Part shown: positions 6,502-8,668 of the stretch, in pieces
Position numbering within the stretch: the first letter of the stretch is position 1
How the letters are laid out: the number at the start of each line of letters is the position of its first letter
Origin: an uncultured Bacteroidota bacterium
GTDB lineage: Bacteria > Bacteroidota > Bacteroidia > Chitinophagales > Chitinophagaceae
NCBI GenBank assembly: GCA_903912435.1
Contig: CAIWHI010000829.1
Location: 1-8,668 of the forward strand
Length of the DNA: 8,668 nucleotides
Reading direction: 5' to 3'
Notes under the pieces: generated by a model
The model's database searches: none
Told to the model about the DNA's origin: nothing
Seen by the model: the letters and a program-made list of their open reading frames with translations, nothing else
Position numbers and translations under genes: made by a program

Positions 6502-7041
6502 TTATCGTATTTCATTAATATCAATGTTCTTTGGTAGACCTTGAGGATACCTTGCAAACTTGTATATATCGCTGCGCGATATTTGGTAAGGGTAAGTAAA
6601 GCTATAAGTAGACCATGAGGCATCTAGTGCTATAGGGATACCTACAAAAAAGTTTGCCGGTAATGTAATAATAGCAAAAAAACCGTGCGTTATTGTACTT
6701 ACGCATAGTAAGGATGCCCATGCGCTAATAGCTTCAGGGTGGTCGCTGGTTCTTGCCACTTTCAATTTTATTCTGTCTATACTGTCAATAGGTATTTCAA
6801 CAGTAGTTGGTATATAGTGGCTATAACTAAAGTTTCTTAACGTGTTTGTTATAATTATTCCGTTTTGCGTTACCGCTATCAATTCACCCTTGGCTATTAT
6901 CCTGTTTTTATTAGAGATTACTTTTATGTAAGCTCCATATCTGGTAGTATGTATGTTTTTCGGCTTTGCGAGATATGCATTGGGCGCACAAGATGCAAAT
7001 AGGCAAAAAATGATGATGTATATAAAATAAGTTTGTCTCAT
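6502..7041 (-). CDS. Putative lipoprotein of unknown function (179 aa), second gene of the pair
   Basis: I do not recognise a named family. Residues 1-17 form a lipoprotein signal peptide (MRQ, hydrophobic core) ending in FASC, so C18 should be lipidated. The mature protein starts CAPNAYLAK, without acidic residues right after the Cys. Residues about 35-97 look like a small beta module: GAYIKVIS, then KGELIAVTQNGIIIT and a closing VEIPIDSIDRIKLKV strand, a pattern reminiscent of Sm/SH3-like barrels in Bacteroidota lipoproteins. Residues about 103-140 are strongly hydrophobic, with THGFFAIITLPANFFVGIPIA, perhaps a membrane hairpin or buried helices. A short polar tail follows. The gene starts 11 nt after the stop of the 532-residue lipoprotein gene, so the two are almost certainly co-transcribed and may act together at the envelope. 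It ends with TAA. The start is set by the signal peptide. Confidence 0.8.
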   Translation of the reverse strand: MRQTYFIYIIIFCLFASCAPNAYLAKPKNIHTTRYGAYIKVISNKNRIIAKGELIAVTQNGIIITNTLRNFSYSHYIPTTVEIPIDSIDRIKLKVARTSDHPEAISAWASLLCVSTITHGFFAIITLPANFFVGIPIALDASWSTYSFTYPYQISRSDIYKFARYPQGLPKNIDINEIR

Positions 7042-7052
7042 ATTAGGTGGTT

Positions 7053-8651
7053 TTAATTGTTATGGTATTTACTGCTCCAGAAAGTTGTTTCCATATCCCA
7101 TTCTACATTTTTGAATTCTTTAGCAAGTGAATGCCAAACGGCAGCATCATTGTTCACCATTCCCATTAATTTGGGCAGGTCTTTTTGTCCCAGCCATGAT
7201 TTTCTTATCCATTCAAGATAATAGCCTTTGGAGTATACAAATAGTTCATAATCATTATTTTCCATTGGTAATTTAAAGTGTAGCTGGTAACTATCGCCCG
7301 GCACTGTTGTCAGGTATTTCCGGTCATTGGCTACTACATTATTTAGTGCATTAGTATCTGTTATGTTGTTATTGGTAACCTTATACGGTGCTAATTCAAT
7401 TGGATCTACCATACTGTCTATTGACGCCAGACCTGTATAATCAATCCGCCAATATCCCCTCGTCATCCTCATCTGTACATTTATTTTCGATTGTTTGGCT
7501 ATCTCAGCGGGTAAATTTACTAATTGGAGGTTTTTGGCAATAGGCCCTGTTTCATAAACTGTTTCGGTGAATTGCCATTTTTGTTGGGTTTCATTATATA
7601 CCCAAACATTAATCCCTCCCAACAAGTTGAACGGCTTCTGGATACTTTTGCGTAAGTCTTTGTCGGTTTCTATTTTGGCAACAATATCGCCCACCTCATC
7701 ACCCATATAGCCATAGGCACTGTAAAGCAAGAAGGTAGTTAATAGGGTTTGCCTGAAATTAATCACCAGGCCGGTATTCCTGGTAGTTGACGGATTACTA
7801 AAAGTAAGATTGATTGTCTCCTTTTTTGATAAATCATTAGAATCGGTGACGCTATAATATTCGAGGTTATCCATCCCTTCAATTCGCGAACTAATATCCA
7901 CTCCATCTACTGTAGCAACATTTGGCGGGGTAATCTTACTACAGATGAAATAGTTTCCATCATGGTTATTGAAAATCCTTTGGCCCTCCTTGCGTGGTAG
8001 CGCGAATAACTTTACCTCATTTACTGCATGATTTTCCATGGCCTCATTTTTCATGGTCAATACAAATTCGCCACCCGGAATTTTATCATTATTCAAAGCA
8101 TCCAAATCACCTTCTTCCATTGATGGGCAAATAGAACTTGAAAAGCCCTCAGCATTTGCATAGTTTACATTATCCTGCCTGCCATAATAAAAGGTGGGGC
8201 AGGAACCAAAGCAGGCCTTGGGGTTAAAAATGCAATAAACACCTAATGGCAAGTCAATTGCAGTAAGAATTGATAATGCTATAATTCTATGACCATCCTT
8301 ATTGGCAATTGGATTATTAGTTTCGAAAATTGCCACACTATCTAGAATCACCTTGCACATGTTATCAGATATAAGGTACCTGTTGAAGTCGAAATGCTTG
8401 GCAAAACCTGATATTGAGGATTGGTCCTCACTTATTTTCCATTTGTCAGAAAAAATAAAAATGTCACCGTTTTTCATGTGGGCTTTGAGGAATAATTTAT
8501 TAGTTACCTCGCTATGTATTAATTCGTTGGCGTTTTTATAATCTTGCCTGAAACTATGATGAATAAAATAGTTGCAGGCCCCCAAACCAAATATGGACAA
8601 AATAATAAGTAAATTAAATACAGTTCTTGATTTATGGTTCATGATTATCAT
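7053..8651 (-). CDS. Large putative lipoprotein with a CFGSCPTFY segment (532 aa), unknown function
   Basis: I do not recognise a named family, though the segment ACFGSCPTFYYG (146-157) followed by AEGFSSSI (167-174) and later MKNEAMENHAVNEVKL (200-215) resembles conserved uncharacterised envelope proteins I recall. A signal peptide ends in the clear lipobox LGAC (23-26), so C26 is the predicted lipidated residue. Residues about 52-112 look like a small beta module (MKNGDIFIFSD...DSVAIFETN), then a hydrophobic stretch (about 122-142), then the Cys-containing segment (C140, C147, C151, with C175 nearby), which could form disulphides or bind metal. The rest, to 532, is beta-rich and Trp/Tyr-rich, including INVWVYNETQQKWQ and MTRGYWRIDY. 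Two ATGs are possible, at 8651 and 8642 (MNHKSR); the second gives a more usual signal peptide. It is the first gene of the pair. Its promoter lies in the last 17 nt or beyond the window. Confidence 0.82.
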   Translation of the reverse strand: MIIMNHKSRTVFNLLIILSIFGLGACNYFIHHSFRQDYKNANELIHSEVTNKLFLKAHMKNGDIFIFSDKWKISEDQSSISGFAKHFDFNRYLISDNMCKVILDSVAIFETNNPIANKDGHRIIALSILTAIDLPLGVYCIFNPKACFGSCPTFYYGRQDNVNYANAEGFSSSICPSMEEGDLDALNNDKIPGGEFVLTMKNEAMENHAVNEVKLFALPRKEGQRIFNNHDGNYFICSKITPPNVATVDGVDISSRIEGMDNLEYYSVTDSNDLSKKETINLTFSNPSTTRNTGLVINFRQTLLTTFLLYSAYGYMGDEVGDIVAKIETDKDLRKSIQKPFNLLGGINVWVYNETQQKWQFTETVYETGPIAKNLQLVNLPAEIAKQSKINVQMRMTRGYWRIDYTGLASIDSMVDPIELAPYKVTNNNITDTNALNNVVANDRKYLTTVPGDSYQLHFKLPMENNDYELFVYSKGYYLEWIRKSWLGQKDLPKLMGMVNNDAAVWHSLAKEFKNVEWDMETTFWSSKYHNN

Positions 8652-8668
8652 TGGTTTTGTAGCTGTGA

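Overview
The window looks like ordinary chromosome from a member of the Bacteroidota. The evidence is AT-rich DNA, Bacteroidota-type proteins (a TPR sensor kinase with the TPR–coiled coil–membrane–kinase layout, and lipoproteins), no convincing Shine-Dalgarno sequences, and several matches to the TAnnTTTG-type -7 promoter element of that phylum. Every stop codon that ends an intact gene here is TAA. I cannot place the organism more precisely; a Chitinophagia- or Sphingobacteriia-like member is a guess.

Layout. (1) 1-405, minus strand: the first 135 codons of dnaA, running off the left edge. (2) 406-1695: a 1.29-kb, very AT-rich stretch with no convincing gene, between divergent dnaA and a sensor kinase. 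It holds a long T-rich tract, a 16-bp perfect palindrome in the presumed dnaA promoter, and a few near-consensus DnaA boxes. It is a candidate for, or lies next to, the replication origin, but the box evidence is thin. (3) 1696-3855, plus strand: a TPR sensor histidine kinase cut by one in-frame TAG (3472-3474) into a TPR/membrane/HisKA part and an ATPase part in the same frame. (4) 3947-5707, plus: aspS, complete aspartyl-tRNA synthetase, followed by a strong bidirectional terminator. (5) 5892-6461, plus: a small DUF4337-type membrane protein. (6) 6502-8651, minus: a two-gene operon of lipoproteins (532 aa then 179 aa, 11 nt apart), convergent with the DUF4337 gene.

The genes do not form one pathway. 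dnaA and aspS are housekeeping genes, the kinase is an orphan with no response regulator beside it, and the two lipoproteins probably act together at the cell envelope. The points most worth following up are the interrupted kinase, the dnaA upstream region, and the lipoprotein pair with its CFGSCPTFY segment. I see no tRNA, rRNA, CRISPR array, insertion sequence or phage gene, and no clear sign of a new multi-gene system.
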